Source: Corynebacterium gallinarum
GTDB lineage: Bacteria; Actinomycetota; Actinomycetes; Mycobacteriales; Mycobacteriaceae
Assembly: GCF_014837045.1 (NCBI RefSeq)
Contig: NZ_JACSPR010000001.1
Span: 213,340 to 277,339, forward strand
DNA: 64,000 nucleotides
Direction: 5' to 3'
Part shown: piece by piece, positions 45,843-54,640 of the stretch
Layout of the letters: every line of letters starts with the position of its first letter
Numbering within the stretch: the stretch's first letter is position 1
Notes under the pieces: generated by a model
Told to the model about the DNA's origin: nothing
What the model saw: only the letters and a program-made list of their open reading frames with translations
The model's database searches: none
Translations under genes and position numbers: made by a program

Positions 45843-47372
45843 CTACTTCCCTTCCCTGTCGGACTGCGTGTCCCGCAGTGCCTCACGAACCTGCTCACGG
45901 TCATCGAAATGATGGGTGACGCCTGCGATGAGCTGGCCCACCTCATGGCCCTTTCCGGCTACAACAATGCCATCTCCGGGGCCGGCCCACCCGATCAGGG
46001 CGCGGATCGCCTCGGCACGGTCGGCGATCTCGCGGACCTCCACCTCGTGATCCGCCTCTGCGGCACCCCTGCGGGCACCGTCCATCACCGCGGCGCGGAT
46101 GGTGGCGGGCACCTCGGAACGGGGGTTGTCATCGGTGACGATCACCAGGTCGGCGCGCTGGGCGGACAACTCCCCCATCGGGGCGCGCTTGGTGGCATCA
46201 CGGTCACCACCGGCGCCGATGACCACGCCGAGGCGGCCATCGATCTGGGTGCGCAGGGTGTCCAGGACAGCCGCCACCGCGGCGGGCTTGTGTGCGTAGT
46301 CGACCACGGCGAGGAAGTCCTGGCCTTCGTCGATACGCTCCATCCTGCCCGGGACGGCGACCTGCGCCATGCCCCGGGCGAACGCTACCGGCTCCACCCC
46401 GGCGCGCACGGCGGCGGCCAGAGCGAGAGTGGCGTTGGCGACGTTGAAGGCACCGGGCAACGCCAGGGTCACCGGCACCTCGCCGTGGCCCGGCACCGTG
46501 ACGGTGAAGCTCTGCTCGCCGGTCTCATTCACCGACACCAGGCCGGCGGTGAAATCAGCGGGCTTCCCGGTGGTGGCCACCGTCTGCGGGTTACCGGCCA
46601 CCTCCGCCATGCGGGTACCCCACTCATCGTCGATGCACACCACGTGGTGGTCTGCGGCCAGCGGGGACTCCGCGCGGAAGAACAGCGCCTTGGCCTCGAA
46701 GTACTCCTCCATCGTGTCGTGGAAGTCGAGGTGGTCCTGGGAGAGGTTGGTAAACGCCGCCACATTGAAGTGGGAACCGGACACCCGTCCCAGGGACAGG
46801 GCGTGGCTGGAGACCTCCATGACCACGTGGGTCACCCCGTGCTGACGCATGCGGTAGAACAGTTTCTGCAGCGTCGGTGCCTCGGGGGTGGTCAGTTTGG
46901 TGGGCACCGGTTCACCGTCGATGCGGGTGCCGGTGGTGCCGATCAGACCGACCTTGTACCCGGCCTCCATGAGACCGCGTTCCAGCAGGTAGCTGGTGGT
47001 GGTCTTGCCGGAGGTACCGGTCACACCGATGAGCACCAGGTCACGGGACGGGTCACCGTAGACGCTTGACGACGCCACCCCCAACACCTCCCGCACGTCT
47101 TCGACAATAAGACGTGGGCGCGTGTCACCGTTCCGGTCGAGGATCGTGGCACCGTCCCGGTCGGTGAGCACCGCCAGGGCGCCTGCGGCGCGGTCGGTGT
47201 CGGCGAATTCGGCGCCGTGTTTCCGGGAACCGGGAACGGCTGCGAAGATGGGGGACTTCTTTGCCAGGGTGGAGGAATCCAGCCCGATGTTGCGGATCTC
47301 CAGGTCCGGGTCGGGGGCGTTGAACAACTCGCCCCCGATCGTGCGGGCGAGTTCTCCCAGGGTGATGGCCAT
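45843..47372 (-). CDS. murE: UDP-MurNAc-dipeptide--meso-DAP ligase
   Basis: MurE adds the third amino acid of the stem. The 509-residue enzyme has the ATP loop VTGTSGKTTTSYL, the MurE region FTNLSQDHLDFHD, and the DNPR motif (TDDNPRSEVP) that selects meso-diaminopimelate over lysine, as expected for Corynebacterium. ATG 47372 has a very strong RBS, GGAGGA; a longer frame from 47429 lacks one. A promoter with an operator-like palindrome lies in the 121-nt gap to ftsI. Confidence 0.95.
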   Translation of the reverse strand: MAITLGELARTIGGELFNAPDPDLEIRNIGLDSSTLAKKSPIFAAVPGSRKHGAEFADTDRAAGALAVLTDRDGATILDRNGDTRPRLIVEDVREVLGVASSSVYGDPSRDLVLIGVTGTSGKTTTSYLLERGLMEAGYKVGLIGTTGTRIDGEPVPTKLTTPEAPTLQKLFYRMRQHGVTHVVMEVSSHALSLGRVSGSHFNVAAFTNLSQDHLDFHDTMEEYFEAKALFFRAESPLAADHHVVCIDDEWGTRMAEVAGNPQTVATTGKPADFTAGLVSVNETGEQSFTVTVPGHGEVPVTLALPGAFNVANATLALAAAVRAGVEPVAFARGMAQVAVPGRMERIDEGQDFLAVVDYAHKPAAVAAVLDTLRTQIDGRLGVVIGAGGDRDATKRAPMGELSAQRADLVIVTDDNPRSEVPATIRAAVMDGARRGAAEADHEVEVREIADRAEAIRALIGWAGPGDGIVVAGKGHEVGQLIAGVTHHFDDREQVREALRDTQSDREGK

Positions 47373-47464
47373 GGCTTCCTCCGTGTGTACTGGTGTTGGA
47401 TGGTGGGTGATGTGCGGGCACCGGCGCACATGGGTGGTGCACCGGAGCGGGACCTCTGGTCGGA

Positions 47465-47487
47465 TTGATCAGATCAAGGTGATTCTA
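47465..47487 (-). promoter_or_regulatory. murE promoter with palindromic operator candidate
   Basis: On the minus strand TAGAAT (complement of 47482-47487) is a good -10; 4 nt later begins the perfect palindrome TTGATC-A-GATCAA (47465-47477), which would cover the transcription start. This gives murE and the downstream genes a second promoter inside the dcw cluster, possibly under a repressor. Confidence 0.5.
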
Positions 47488-47493
47488 GGGGAC

Positions 47494-49644
47494 CTACCCC
47501 GCCTCCAGGAGAATCGGCTCCGCCGGCGGGGACAGCGGGATGTTATCCCGGTTGAGCAGCCAGGCGGAGATATCCCGGAACAGCGGGGCGGCGGTGCCAC
47601 CCGCGCCGCCGTGGACGCCACGTTCCGGTTCATCGAGCATGATCGCCACCACGAAGCGCGGATCATCCGCCGGGGCGATGCCCGCGAAGGTGATCCAGTA
47701 CCGCGAGTTGGAGTACGCGCCGGTCTCCTCATCGACCTTCTGGGCGGTACCGGTCTTGCCTGCAAGCTGGTAACCCTCGATGGCGGCATCGGCCGCGGTG
47801 CCGCGCTGCATACCCGAGGGGTCGTCCTGAATGACCGAACGGAACATGTCCACGGTGGTACGCGCCGCCTCCGGGCTGACCACCTGGACGCGATCGGGTT
47901 CGGACTGTTCCAGCACGGTGCCGTCGGAGTCGGTGATCTGTTTGATGATGCGGGGTTCAATCCGCTCACCGTCATTGGCCAGCGCCTGGTAGATGCCGGC
48001 CATCTGCAGCAGGGTCAGGGACATGCCCTGCCCGATAGGCAGGTTGGCGAAGGTGCCACCCGACCACTGCTCAAGTGCGGGAAGCAGTCCCTGCGATTCG
48101 GTGGGCAGCTCGATGCCGGTGGGTTGTCCCACACCGAAGCGTTCGAGGTACTCATCGAATTTCTCCTCACCCAGCCGCTCAGCCAGCATCAGGGTGCCCA
48201 CGTTGGAGGACTTACCGAACACACCGGCCGTGGTGTAGGGGACCACACCGTGATCCCATGCATCCTTGACCGTGACGCCGGCCATCTGGATGCTGCCCGG
48301 GACCTGGAGCACCTCATCCGGGGTGGACAGTCCCTCCTGGATGACGCCGGCGGCGGTGATGATCTTGGCCACGGAACCGGGTTCAAACGGGTGCGTGATC
48401 GAGGGGTTGTCGAAGCTCTTGCCCCGCTCGATCTGCTTGGCGGTGTCCTCGTTGGGGTTGATGGTGTCGGAGTTGGCCATGGCCAGGACCTCGGCGGTCT
48501 TGGCGTCGAGCACCACCGCGGATGCCCCATCGGCACCGGAATTGGCCTTGGCCTGTTCCAACAGCTGCTGGACATAGGTCTGCAGGTCGAGGTCGATGGT
48601 CAGTTCCACGCTGGCGCCGTCGACGGCGGGCACCTGGTCGCGCAGGGTTCCGGGGATGGACTGCCCCTGGATGGAGACATCCATGGTGGTGCGTCCGTTG
48701 ATGCCGGCGAGCAGGGAATCATTGGAGGCCTCGAAACCGAACTGGCCCTCGCCGTCCATGCTGATCCGTCCGATGATGTTCTCGGCGACGGCACCGTTGG
48801 GGTACTGCCGGATGTCCTGGTGGTCGGCGGCGATACCGAAGAGTTCATCGGTGATCTCCGCGGCGATATCGGGGTCGACGTTGCGCACCAGCACCTCATA
48901 CTGGCTGTCGGCGTGGAGCTTCTCCAGGATCTCCTCGGCGCGGATGTTGGAGATGTCCTTGCCGTGGGAGTCGATGATCTCGGGGATCCGCTCGGAGGTG
49001 AACTCCAGGCGTTCCTCCACCTTGTCCTCCAGGAATTCCTGACGCTGGGCGGTGTCCATGCGGACGTAGTCCTCACCCTCGGCGATGGTGACATAGCTTT
49101 CCACCTCGGCGGGATCGTCCTGTTCGGCCGCCAGACGCAGGGCCAGGTCGGTCTGGGTCATCATCTCCGGGCGGAGGATGTTCGGGGAGACGGTCAGTGA
49201 CCTCGCCTGCATGGTGTAGGCCAGCTGATTGCCGTCGCGGTCGAGGATCTCACCACGGCGTGCCGGGTCGGTGTACACACGGGTGCGCTGATCCGAGGCG
49301 TAGACCGCCAGGTCCGGCCCCCACACCAGCTGCACCCAGCCCAGGCGGAACACCAGCACGGAGGCCAGGCACAGGGCGATGACGGTGATCACGTTGACCC
49401 GTCGCCTGCGGGCGCCACCCTCCGGTGTGCCCGGCCGGAAACTGACCCCGGCGGCGGTGGAACCGGCGGCGGGGCCGGCCTGCGTGGTGCGGGTGGCCCG
49501 GGTGGCATCGGATGTGCCGTTGCGCCGTTTCAGTTCGCGTTCGCGGGCCGCCCGGCGGCTTTCATCCTGATAGGCCGAGCGGCGGGACGTGTCACCACGT
49601 CCCGCTCGTTGTGCCCGGCTCTGTGGATCCCCAGGGAAACTCAC
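47494..49644 (-). CDS. ftsI: Septal transpeptidase FtsI (PBP3, class B)
   Basis: FtsI crosslinks septal peptidoglycan with FtsW. The 716-residue protein has a long basic cytoplasmic tail (1-82), one membrane helix (84-105), a pedestal domain, and the transpeptidase domain with SVAK (424-427, active Ser), SSN (479-481) and KTG (630-632). There are no PASTA repeats. The GTG start overlaps the ftsL stop by 4 nt. The basic tail, rich in Arg, is longer than in most bacteria. Confidence 0.95.
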   Translation of the reverse strand: MSFPGDPQSRAQRAGRGDTSRRSAYQDESRRAARERELKRRNGTSDATRATRTTQAGPAAGSTAAGVSFRPGTPEGGARRRRVNVITVIALCLASVLVFRLGWVQLVWGPDLAVYASDQRTRVYTDPARRGEILDRDGNQLAYTMQARSLTVSPNILRPEMMTQTDLALRLAAEQDDPAEVESYVTIAEGEDYVRMDTAQRQEFLEDKVEERLEFTSERIPEIIDSHGKDISNIRAEEILEKLHADSQYEVLVRNVDPDIAAEITDELFGIAADHQDIRQYPNGAVAENIIGRISMDGEGQFGFEASNDSLLAGINGRTTMDVSIQGQSIPGTLRDQVPAVDGASVELTIDLDLQTYVQQLLEQAKANSGADGASAVVLDAKTAEVLAMANSDTINPNEDTAKQIERGKSFDNPSITHPFEPGSVAKIITAAGVIQEGLSTPDEVLQVPGSIQMAGVTVKDAWDHGVVPYTTAGVFGKSSNVGTLMLAERLGEEKFDEYLERFGVGQPTGIELPTESQGLLPALEQWSGGTFANLPIGQGMSLTLLQMAGIYQALANDGERIEPRIIKQITDSDGTVLEQSEPDRVQVVSPEAARTTVDMFRSVIQDDPSGMQRGTAADAAIEGYQLAGKTGTAQKVDEETGAYSNSRYWITFAGIAPADDPRFVVAIMLDEPERGVHGGAGGTAAPLFRDISAWLLNRDNIPLSPPAEPILLEAG

Positions 49645-50465
49645 TGCCCGATGCCACCCGCTTGCCCACCGGTGTCACGGGCGGTCGCCTCATACGGGAC
49701 CGCGCCCGCGGGGGAATTGTTCTGGTACGGCGGGATGGCCGCCGCCTGCTGCGGTGGGGTGGTCGCGCCCTGCTGCGGTGGGATCACCTGCAGGCTCTCG
49801 GTCACCTCACTGGTTTCATCCGGGTTGCTGGAGGCACGGTTGGGTCGGACCTGGGTGCCGTTGTTGATGTCGACGATCGCACGGGTCTCCGGGCTGGCGG
49901 GGCGTTCCTCCACGACCTCCCCGTTGTCCCGGACCGCCAGGACACCAGGTTCGACCGGGGACACCATGCCCATCTCACCGGCGGTCGCCGCGATGGTGGC
50001 CGCGGAACGGGCATCCTCAACGTCGCGGGTCAGGGATTCGATACGGTTCGCCAGCTCGGTCTCCTGAGATTTGAGGTTCTGCAGGTCATAGGTCTGCTGG
50101 GTGGACACACCCGACAGGCCCATGGAGGCCCCCACACCCACGCAGAGCAGGAGGACCACCACGGTGAACAGCTGGATCATCCGGGGGTTGGCGCGCGGGG
50201 CGACGACCCTCCGGCCACGGACGGACAGCACCTGCTGCGAACCGGTCTTGTGCTGCAGACGCCGCTGACGCGTCGGCTGTGCACCGGGATTCACCAGACC
50301 GCGCGTGGTGTGACGGCGCTCCGGCGGCAGGGTGGTCCTGCGGGGGACGGTGCTTGTCGACGCATCCCTCACCACCGTGGATGCCGTGGAATAATCCCGG
50401 CTCCCCGACTGTCGGGAGTAACGGTTTCTGCCCGGTTCGGTACGGGAGCCACGAGTCATGGTCAT
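49641..50465 (-). CDS. ftsL: FtsL-like division protein with long tails
   Basis: The position between rsmH and ftsI and the topology (basic cytoplasmic tail, one membrane helix at about 97-117, then a coiled coil DLQNLKSQETELANRIESL around 125-145) identify FtsL. At 274 residues it is more than twice the usual length: 96 basic residues before the helix and a Pro/Gln/Asn-rich C-terminal tail of about 90 residues outside the membrane. ATG 50465 with AGGAG 7 nt upstream decides the start. FtsL activates FtsW-FtsI. Confidence 0.85.
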   Translation of the reverse strand: MTMTRGSRTEPGRNRYSRQSGSRDYSTASTVVRDASTSTVPRRTTLPPERRHTTRGLVNPGAQPTRQRRLQHKTGSQQVLSVRGRRVVAPRANPRMIQLFTVVVLLLCVGVGASMGLSGVSTQQTYDLQNLKSQETELANRIESLTRDVEDARSAATIAATAGEMGMVSPVEPGVLAVRDNGEVVEERPASPETRAIVDINNGTQVRPNRASSNPDETSEVTESLQVIPPQQGATTPPQQAAAIPPYQNNSPAGAVPYEATARDTGGQAGGIGQ

Positions 50466-50475
50466 GGTTGTTCTC

Positions 50476-51483
50476 CTAGTTCTCGGAGTTCTCGGCGATG
50501 CGTTCAATCGCGCGCACCTTCACCGGCGCAGCACGGGGATTTTCTTCGATCTCGGCCTCGGAGGCGGTTTCCGCCCCACGGGTGACCTGTCGGAAACGCG
50601 GTGCCGTCCCGGGCAGGTCCACCGGGAGGCCCGGAGGTGTCTTGGAGGTGGTCAGTTCCGTGAAGAACCGCTTCACCAGTTTGTCCTCATGGGACTGGTA
50701 GCTCATGAACACCGCCCGCCCACCGACATTGAGTGCGTCGGTGATCTGGGGAAGCACATTGGTCAGTGATTCCAGTTCGCGGTTGACCTCCACGCGCAGT
50801 GCCTGGAAGGTCCGCTTCGCCGGGTGCCCGCCGGTGCGGCGGGTTGCGGCCGGGATGGTGTCATACAACAACTCCACCAGGCGGGCGGAGGTGGTGAACG
50901 GTTCCTTCTCACGTTCCCTGAGCACCGCGGAGGCGATCTTGCCCGCGAAACGCTCATCGCCGTAGGTCTTGAGCACCCGGGCGATATCCCCATGGGAGTA
51001 GGTGTTGAGGATGTCGGCAGCCGTGATGCCCTGGGTGGCGTCCATCCTCATATCCAGGGGCGCATCGGTGCGGTAGGCGAAACCGCGCTCGACCTGGTCC
51101 AACTGCATGGAGGACACACCGAGATCGAACAGGGCACCGGAGATACCCTCCTTCCGGGCCAGGTCGAGGATCTCCCCCTCCCCGGCGGCGAGCACCTCGG
51201 CCAGACCGTCGAAACGCGTTTTCACCCCGAGGAAACGATCCCCGAAGCGTGCCAGGCGCTCCCCGGCATCCCTAAGGGCGTTTTCATCCCGGTCGAGGCC
51301 GATGACACGCGCCTCGGGGAAGACGGTGAGGAAGTGCTCGGCGTGTCCCCCGGCGCCGAGGGTGGCATCGACGATGACGGCGCGATCCCCCATCTCCCCG
51401 ACATGGTCGGCGAGGAGCGCGGCCATCCTGTCCCTCATCACTGGAACGTGCCCGTGGTTTCCCTTGATGGAGTAGTCATCCAT
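50476..51483 (-). CDS. rsmH: 16S rRNA (cytosine-1402-N4) methyltransferase
   Basis: RsmH (MraW) methylates C1402 of 16S rRNA in the P site. The 335-residue protein has the AdoMet loop [15 protein letters not shown] (about 33-47), GLDRDENAL, and the family segment [22 protein letters not shown] 51483 is chosen for the AAAGGGGG upstream; the frame from 51525 adds 14 residues without family match. It has its own promoter in the 239-nt gap to mraZ. Confidence 0.94.
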   Translation of the reverse strand: MDDYSIKGNHGHVPVMRDRMAALLADHVGEMGDRAVIVDATLGAGGHAEHFLTVFPEARVIGLDRDENALRDAGERLARFGDRFLGVKTRFDGLAEVLAAGEGEILDLARKEGISGALFDLGVSSMQLDQVERGFAYRTDAPLDMRMDATQGITAADILNTYSHGDIARVLKTYGDERFAGKIASAVLREREKEPFTTSARLVELLYDTIPAATRRTGGHPAKRTFQALRVEVNRELESLTNVLPQITDALNVGGRAVFMSYQSHEDKLVKRFFTELTTSKTPPGLPVDLPGTAPRFRQVTRGAETASEAEIEENPRAAPVKVRAIERIAENSEN

Positions 51484-51562
51484 GGTGGCTGTCCCCCCTT
51501 TCCCGGCTTGCTGGTGAACTCTCAACTCATACCCACGTTCGTGGACAAAAAAACTGCGCGAC

Positions 51563-51568
51563 AGTCTA
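51563..51568 (-). promoter_or_regulatory. -10 box of the rsmH transcript
   Basis: TAGACT on the minus strand, about 80 nt before the rsmH ATG. It overlaps a short palindrome, CTAAC-CC-GTTAG (51566-51577). With the mraZ and murE promoters this makes at least three entry points into the dcw cluster. Confidence 0.5.
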
Positions 51569-51722
51569 ACCCGTTAGTCACGCAGTCCGTCTTTCTCAAT
51601 CACGGAGTGCGTACAGGGCCCCACTCGAGGTGTCGATCTGATGTCGGGGAAGTACACCAGAGCTGACTCCTCGAGCAGAGTCCTTACACGCGCTCCATGC
51701 CCGTGCGGTCGGAGGCCTTCCA

Positions 51723-52154
51723 CTACAGGAACCCGCCGAGAACATCATCCTCGGCCGCGGCGAATGCAGCTTCTGTCTCCTCTTGGTACGTGGCCCAAGC
51801 CTGTGCGTCCCAAATTTCGAGAAAATCCACTGATCCGATGACCACACATTCCTTGGTCAGGCCCGCATAGGAGCGGTGCCCGGCCGACAGGGTGATGCGG
51901 CCCTGGGCATCCGGTCGTTGTTCATCCGCACTTGCCGCAAGGTTGCGGATGAACGCACGCGCCTCGGGACTGGTCCGGGAGACTGCAGCTGCCTTGCGGG
52001 CACGTGCTGCAAACTCCTCTGTCGGATAGACCGCGAGACTGTGATCCTGACCTTTTGTCACCACCAGTCCCCCGACCAGTTCGTCGCGGAACTTGGCCGG
52101 GAGGGTCAATCTGCCTTTGTCGTCGAGCTTCGGTGTGTAGGTACCGAGGAACAT
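51723..52154 (-). CDS. mraZ: Transcriptional regulator MraZ
   Basis: MraZ represses the dcw operon and its own gene in other bacteria. The 143-residue protein has the two SpoVT/AbrB-like halves: [21 protein letters not shown] (residues 2-22, listed as 2-12 and 13-22) and [18 protein letters not shown] (about 86-103). ATG 52154 was chosen at the family start; the frame runs 11 codons further up. Three MraZ boxes lie in its promoter 114-138 nt upstream. Confidence 0.94.
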   Translation of the reverse strand: MFLGTYTPKLDDKGRLTLPAKFRDELVGGLVVTKGQDHSLAVYPTEEFAARARKAAAVSRTSPEARAFIRNLAASADEQRPDAQGRITLSAGHRSYAGLTKECVVIGSVDFLEIWDAQAWATYQEETEAAFAAAEDDVLGGFL

Positions 52155-52267
52155 CCTCCGCACCCCCTCCGCGAACTCTCCGACCAAGGTGAAGCCACAT
52201 CAGTCGTATCAGTTTGTCTCTACGGTGTTCGGCGACCCGGTATCCCGGACCACAGTCCACCGATGCG

Positions 52268-52302
52268 CCCCACATTACCCCACTTTCCCCCACGCGTATC
52301 AA
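52268..52302 (-). promoter_or_regulatory. mraZ promoter with three MraZ boxes
   Basis: On the minus strand TTGATA (complement of 52297-52302), a 17-nt spacer and GGTAAT (complement of 52274-52279) form a promoter. Three TGGGG words (complements of 52268-52272, 52278-52282, 52288-52292) repeat with an exact 10-nt period across the spacer and -10. This is the known MraZ operator design (TGGGN repeated with 5-nt gaps). The mRNA leader is about 110 nt. Confidence 0.82.
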
Positions 52303-52592
52303 GTGTTGCGGTGCCGCTCCCCCACCGCCATTCCATACCCACTGGTCAACCCCTAAAAAGAAAAGTGGGGCCCGCTCCGTGTCCACGCCCGTCCCTAACC
52401 CTCAAGTGCAACTTGAATCCCTTTGGCCCCATTAATAACACCGCCGAAAGTTGTCCCCCAGGAGACATGGAGAGCCCAAAAACTGGCAATAACCTGGCCC
52501 TATACCGCCCAGCCCGTCAGCGAATTCCCAGCAAAGCAGCAGGCTTCATCAAGAGGGGGGAAGGTGGGGAAAAGGGGGTCGCGGAGACACGA
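52303..52592. other. Intergenic region upstream of mraZ
   Basis: About 290 nt with no credible gene on either strand. It is relatively A-rich on the plus strand (AAAAAGAAAAG near 52353) and may contribute to upstream promoter activity. It ends at the DUF3040 terminator. Confidence 0.5.
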
Positions 52593-52632
52593 CAGAGGCC
52601 CGGGCGACCATTACTGGTCGACCGGGCCTCTG
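52593..52632 (-). terminator. Terminator hairpin of the DUF3040 gene
   Basis: Seventeen pairs with a single G-A mismatch (CAGAGGCCCGG..CGACCA with its complement) and a 4-nt TTAC/GTAA loop. It follows the minus-strand DUF3040 gene by about 50 nt and shields mraZ. Confidence 0.85.
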
Positions 52633-52685
52633 AGGTCAGATCTGCTTGGAACTTGCCCCTGGGATCAGGAGAGGTGAATCAGGTA

Positions 52686-53078
52686 TTACCTGCCCTCGAA
52701 ACGACGACGGAAATTCTCTTCCATCTTGTCGCCGAGGGAGGATCCACCGGACTGGCCGGTTGGCACGCCACCACCCCGTGGAGAGATGGAGATCTTGTCA
52801 GACCCACCGCCACCACGGAGCATCCACACACCGGAACCGAACATGACAAGGAAGCCCACGACACCGAGCACAGAGAACCACAGGGTCTGCTGGCTCAGCG
52901 CAACGCCGGCAACAAGCAAAACTAGACCTACAACAAAGAGTGCAATTCCACGGAGGGTGAGACCGCCACCTGCCAGTGTATTTTCACCCGTCACAGACTT
53001 TCCGAATTTCGGATCATCCGCCATGAGAGCCTGTTCAATTTCGCGCAGCGCCCTCTGCTCCTGCTCTGAAAGCGACAT
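52686..53078 (-). CDS. DUF3040 membrane protein
   Basis: A 130-residue protein with the DUF3040 start SLSEQEQRALREIEQALMADDPKF (residues 2-14 and 15-25), two helices at about 42-62 and 67-88, and a Gly-rich cytoplasmic tail. This protein sits upstream of mraZ in mycobacteria too (Rv2169c). Function unknown; likely envelope-related. RBS GGGAGGA precedes ATG 53078. Confidence 0.88.
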   Translation of the reverse strand: MSLSEQEQRALREIEQALMADDPKFGKSVTGENTLAGGGLTLRGIALFVVGLVLLVAGVALSQQTLWFSVLGVVGFLVMFGSGVWMLRGGGGSDKISISPRGGGVPTGQSGGSSLGDKMEENFRRRFEGR

Positions 53079-53132
53079 GATGTCCTCCCGGGGGTTGTAG
53101 AGATCTTTTCCTTCTGATCTGTTAACGTCCAG

Positions 53133-53161
53133 ATTATCTGGATTGTTCCCTGATGCGCCAA
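53133..53161 (-). promoter_or_regulatory. Promoter of the DUF3040 gene with palindrome
   Basis: TTGGCG (complement of 53156-53161), 17-nt spacer and GATAAT (complement of 53133-53138) on the minus strand. The -10 lies inside the perfect palindrome TCCAGAT-T-ATCTGGA (53128-53142), a candidate operator. Confidence 0.6.
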
Positions 53162-53381
53162 TGCATCCGGACCGGCGTGAAATACCATCCGCCGCCTATG
53201 CCCACCGGTCGGTGGCGTTGGCCACCGAAAGGTAGCCAATACCATAAAAAGACGAGGTAAAGGCCCGGAAAGCCATCTTTCCACTGCGACCGTCGTCGCT
53301 TTTCCACGCAACTGTGAACTATTTCGCGAAACGCGGGTAGAAAGTGATCTTCATAACCACCCCCGGATATGGGGAGGATGA
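53162..53381. other. Intergenic region, no gene seen
   Basis: About 220 nt between the DUF3040 promoter and the end of the HEPN-like gene. I see no terminator with a T-run and no ORF with an RBS. Confidence 0.5.
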
Positions 53382-53807
53382 TCAGGCGACCGCAGGGAAC
53401 CAGCCTGCACCCTCTTCTGCTTCAGAGAGGAACTCCCCCACCCGTGCCATGAACTTGTCCACCATACCGTCGGAGAGTGCGACATCCAGACCGCTGGCAG
53501 CACGTGAACGAACGCGGGAGTAGGTGGAGAGCTCATCCGCCCAGTCGGCAGCCTCATCCCCGACCAGGCGCAGGCGTTCCCACGCACCCCGCGGCGGACG
53601 CTTTCTCGCCGCCTCAGGGCTACTGGCAAACACCGCGCCCGCCGTGCGGAGAGCTGCCTGATAGGCATATTCCAGCGCGAGAACCAGATCGCCCTCCTGA
53701 CGGCATTGCTGCGCCTCGGCGAGCAGAACCCTCGCCTTGGACAGGAACTCCACGGACTTGCCACCCTGACGGGCGAACCGAGTCGTTGCGGAGATGACCT
53801 CACCCAT
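53382..53807 (-). CDS. SAV_6107-type HEPN-domain protein
   Basis: A 141-residue all-helical protein matching the actinobacterial SAV_6107 HEPN family by pattern (SKARVLLAEAQQC.., YAYQAALRTAGAVFAS, WADELSTYSRVRSRAASG). HEPN folds can be RNases or ligand-binding bundles; the canonical R-X4-6-H RNase motif is not visible, so no nuclease function is claimed. ATG 53807 with AAAGGA 10 nt upstream is preferred over GTG 53837. Confidence 0.75.
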   Translation of the reverse strand: MGEVISATTRFARQGGKSVEFLSKARVLLAEAQQCRQEGDLVLALEYAYQAALRTAGAVFASSPEAARKRPPRGAWERLRLVGDEAADWADELSTYSRVRSRAASGLDVALSDGMVDKFMARVGEFLSEAEEGAGWFPAVA

Positions 53808-53866
53808 CGAATCCACGTCCTTTCGTTGGGACACCACTTTCTGTCACTGCGTTTCGAATACTTGGA

Positions 53867-53895
53867 ACTATAGGCACCGAGCTGGACATTATGAA
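53867..53895 (-). promoter_or_regulatory. Promoter of the HEPN-like gene
   Basis: TTCATA (complement of 53890-53895), 17-nt spacer and TATAGT (complement of 53867-53872) on the minus strand, giving a leader of about 50 nt. Confidence 0.55.
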
Positions 53896-53896
53896 T

Positions 53897-53923
53897 CCAT
53901 TTTAGAACACACTTTCTAAATGG
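53897..53923. repeat. Imperfect inverted repeat in a divergent promoter region
   Basis: CCATTTTAGAA (53897-53907) and TTCTAAATGG (53914-53923) pair with one bulged T around a 6-nt centre. It abuts the -35 of the HEPN-like gene and lies about 60 nt before the GNAT gene, so it is a candidate shared operator. The core TAGAA-N6-TTCTA is loosely like a LexA box but does not fit the usual consensus. Confidence 0.45.
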
Positions 53924-53980
53924 TCAATGGTTTTCGCACATCTGGTATCCGTCCCGCTCTGACTGGCCGGGGACTACCGG

Positions 53981-54607
53981 GTGACTATCCGGACCTGTTT
54001 CCGAGACCCCGCCACGAGCCCGATGCACTCATGGTTGGATGGTGATGTGTCTTTAACGATCCGCAGATTAAACTCCCAGGAATTCTCGGTGAATGTCCCC
54101 GTACTGGTCGACATCTACATCACCGCCATGAACTACGATCCCGCCATCCGGGATGCGCGTATCAACGTGTGGCGGCGCAATTCCATGAATCTCGGGTTCA
54201 CGGCGGTGTGCGCACTGCTTGACGGAAGAGTCATCGGCATTGCCTACGGATTCCGTGGCGATCAGGACCACTGGTGGCAGCATCAACTCCGACGTGGTCT
54301 GCGGGACCAGGGGGGCCCCTCTCCGGAGGAGATCGCCATACTTCAGGATTACTTCGAGGTGGCCGAGGTCCACGTCATGCCCGGGCACCAGGGACTCGGG
54401 ATCGGGCGGCAGATGATGCACGCCTTGGTGGAGGGCAACCCGGCGCGACACGCGGTGTTATCCACCCCGGAGGTCGATGAGGAGGCCAACAACGCCTTCG
54501 GTCTCTACCGCTCACTCGGTTTCCGCGACCTGTTGCGCCATTTCCGTTTCGACGGTGATCAGAGGGAGTTCGCGGTGCTGCACGCGGATCTGCCCCTGGG
54601 TGCTTGA
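53981..54607 (+). CDS. GNAT family N-acetyltransferase
   Basis: Up to 208 residues with a GNAT core: VCALLDGRVIGIAYGF (strand-turn), FEVAEVHVMPGHQGLGIGRQMMHAL (residues about 127-151, the acetyl-CoA pyrophosphate loop Q-G-L-G-I-G) and NNAFGLYRSLGFRDL. Mycobacteria have a GNAT gene (Rv2170) in the same syntenic place. The start is uncertain: GTG 53981 gives the longest product, while GTG 54047 (before SLTIRRLN) fits the fold better. Substrate unknown. Confidence 0.82.
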   Translation: MTIRTCFRDPATSPMHSWLDGDVSLTIRRLNSQEFSVNVPVLVDIYITAMNYDPAIRDARINVWRRNSMNLGFTAVCALLDGRVIGIAYGFRGDQDHWWQHQLRRGLRDQGGPSPEEIAILQDYFEVAEVHVMPGHQGLGIGRQMMHALVEGNPARHAVLSTPEVDEEANNAFGLYRSLGFRDLLRHFRFDGDQREFAVLHADLPLGA

Positions 54608-54640
54608 CCGTCCGGCAGAACCACCCTGGGTGGACAAGAA

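Noticed and set aside
44568..47069. 833-codon open frame on the plus strand
   Set aside because: Antisense to murF and murE, which carry all family motifs. Same antisense composition.
53897..53923. LexA/SOS box
   Set aside because: The core TAGAA-N6-TTCTA lacks the CGAAC...GTTCG character expected for corynebacterial LexA sites.
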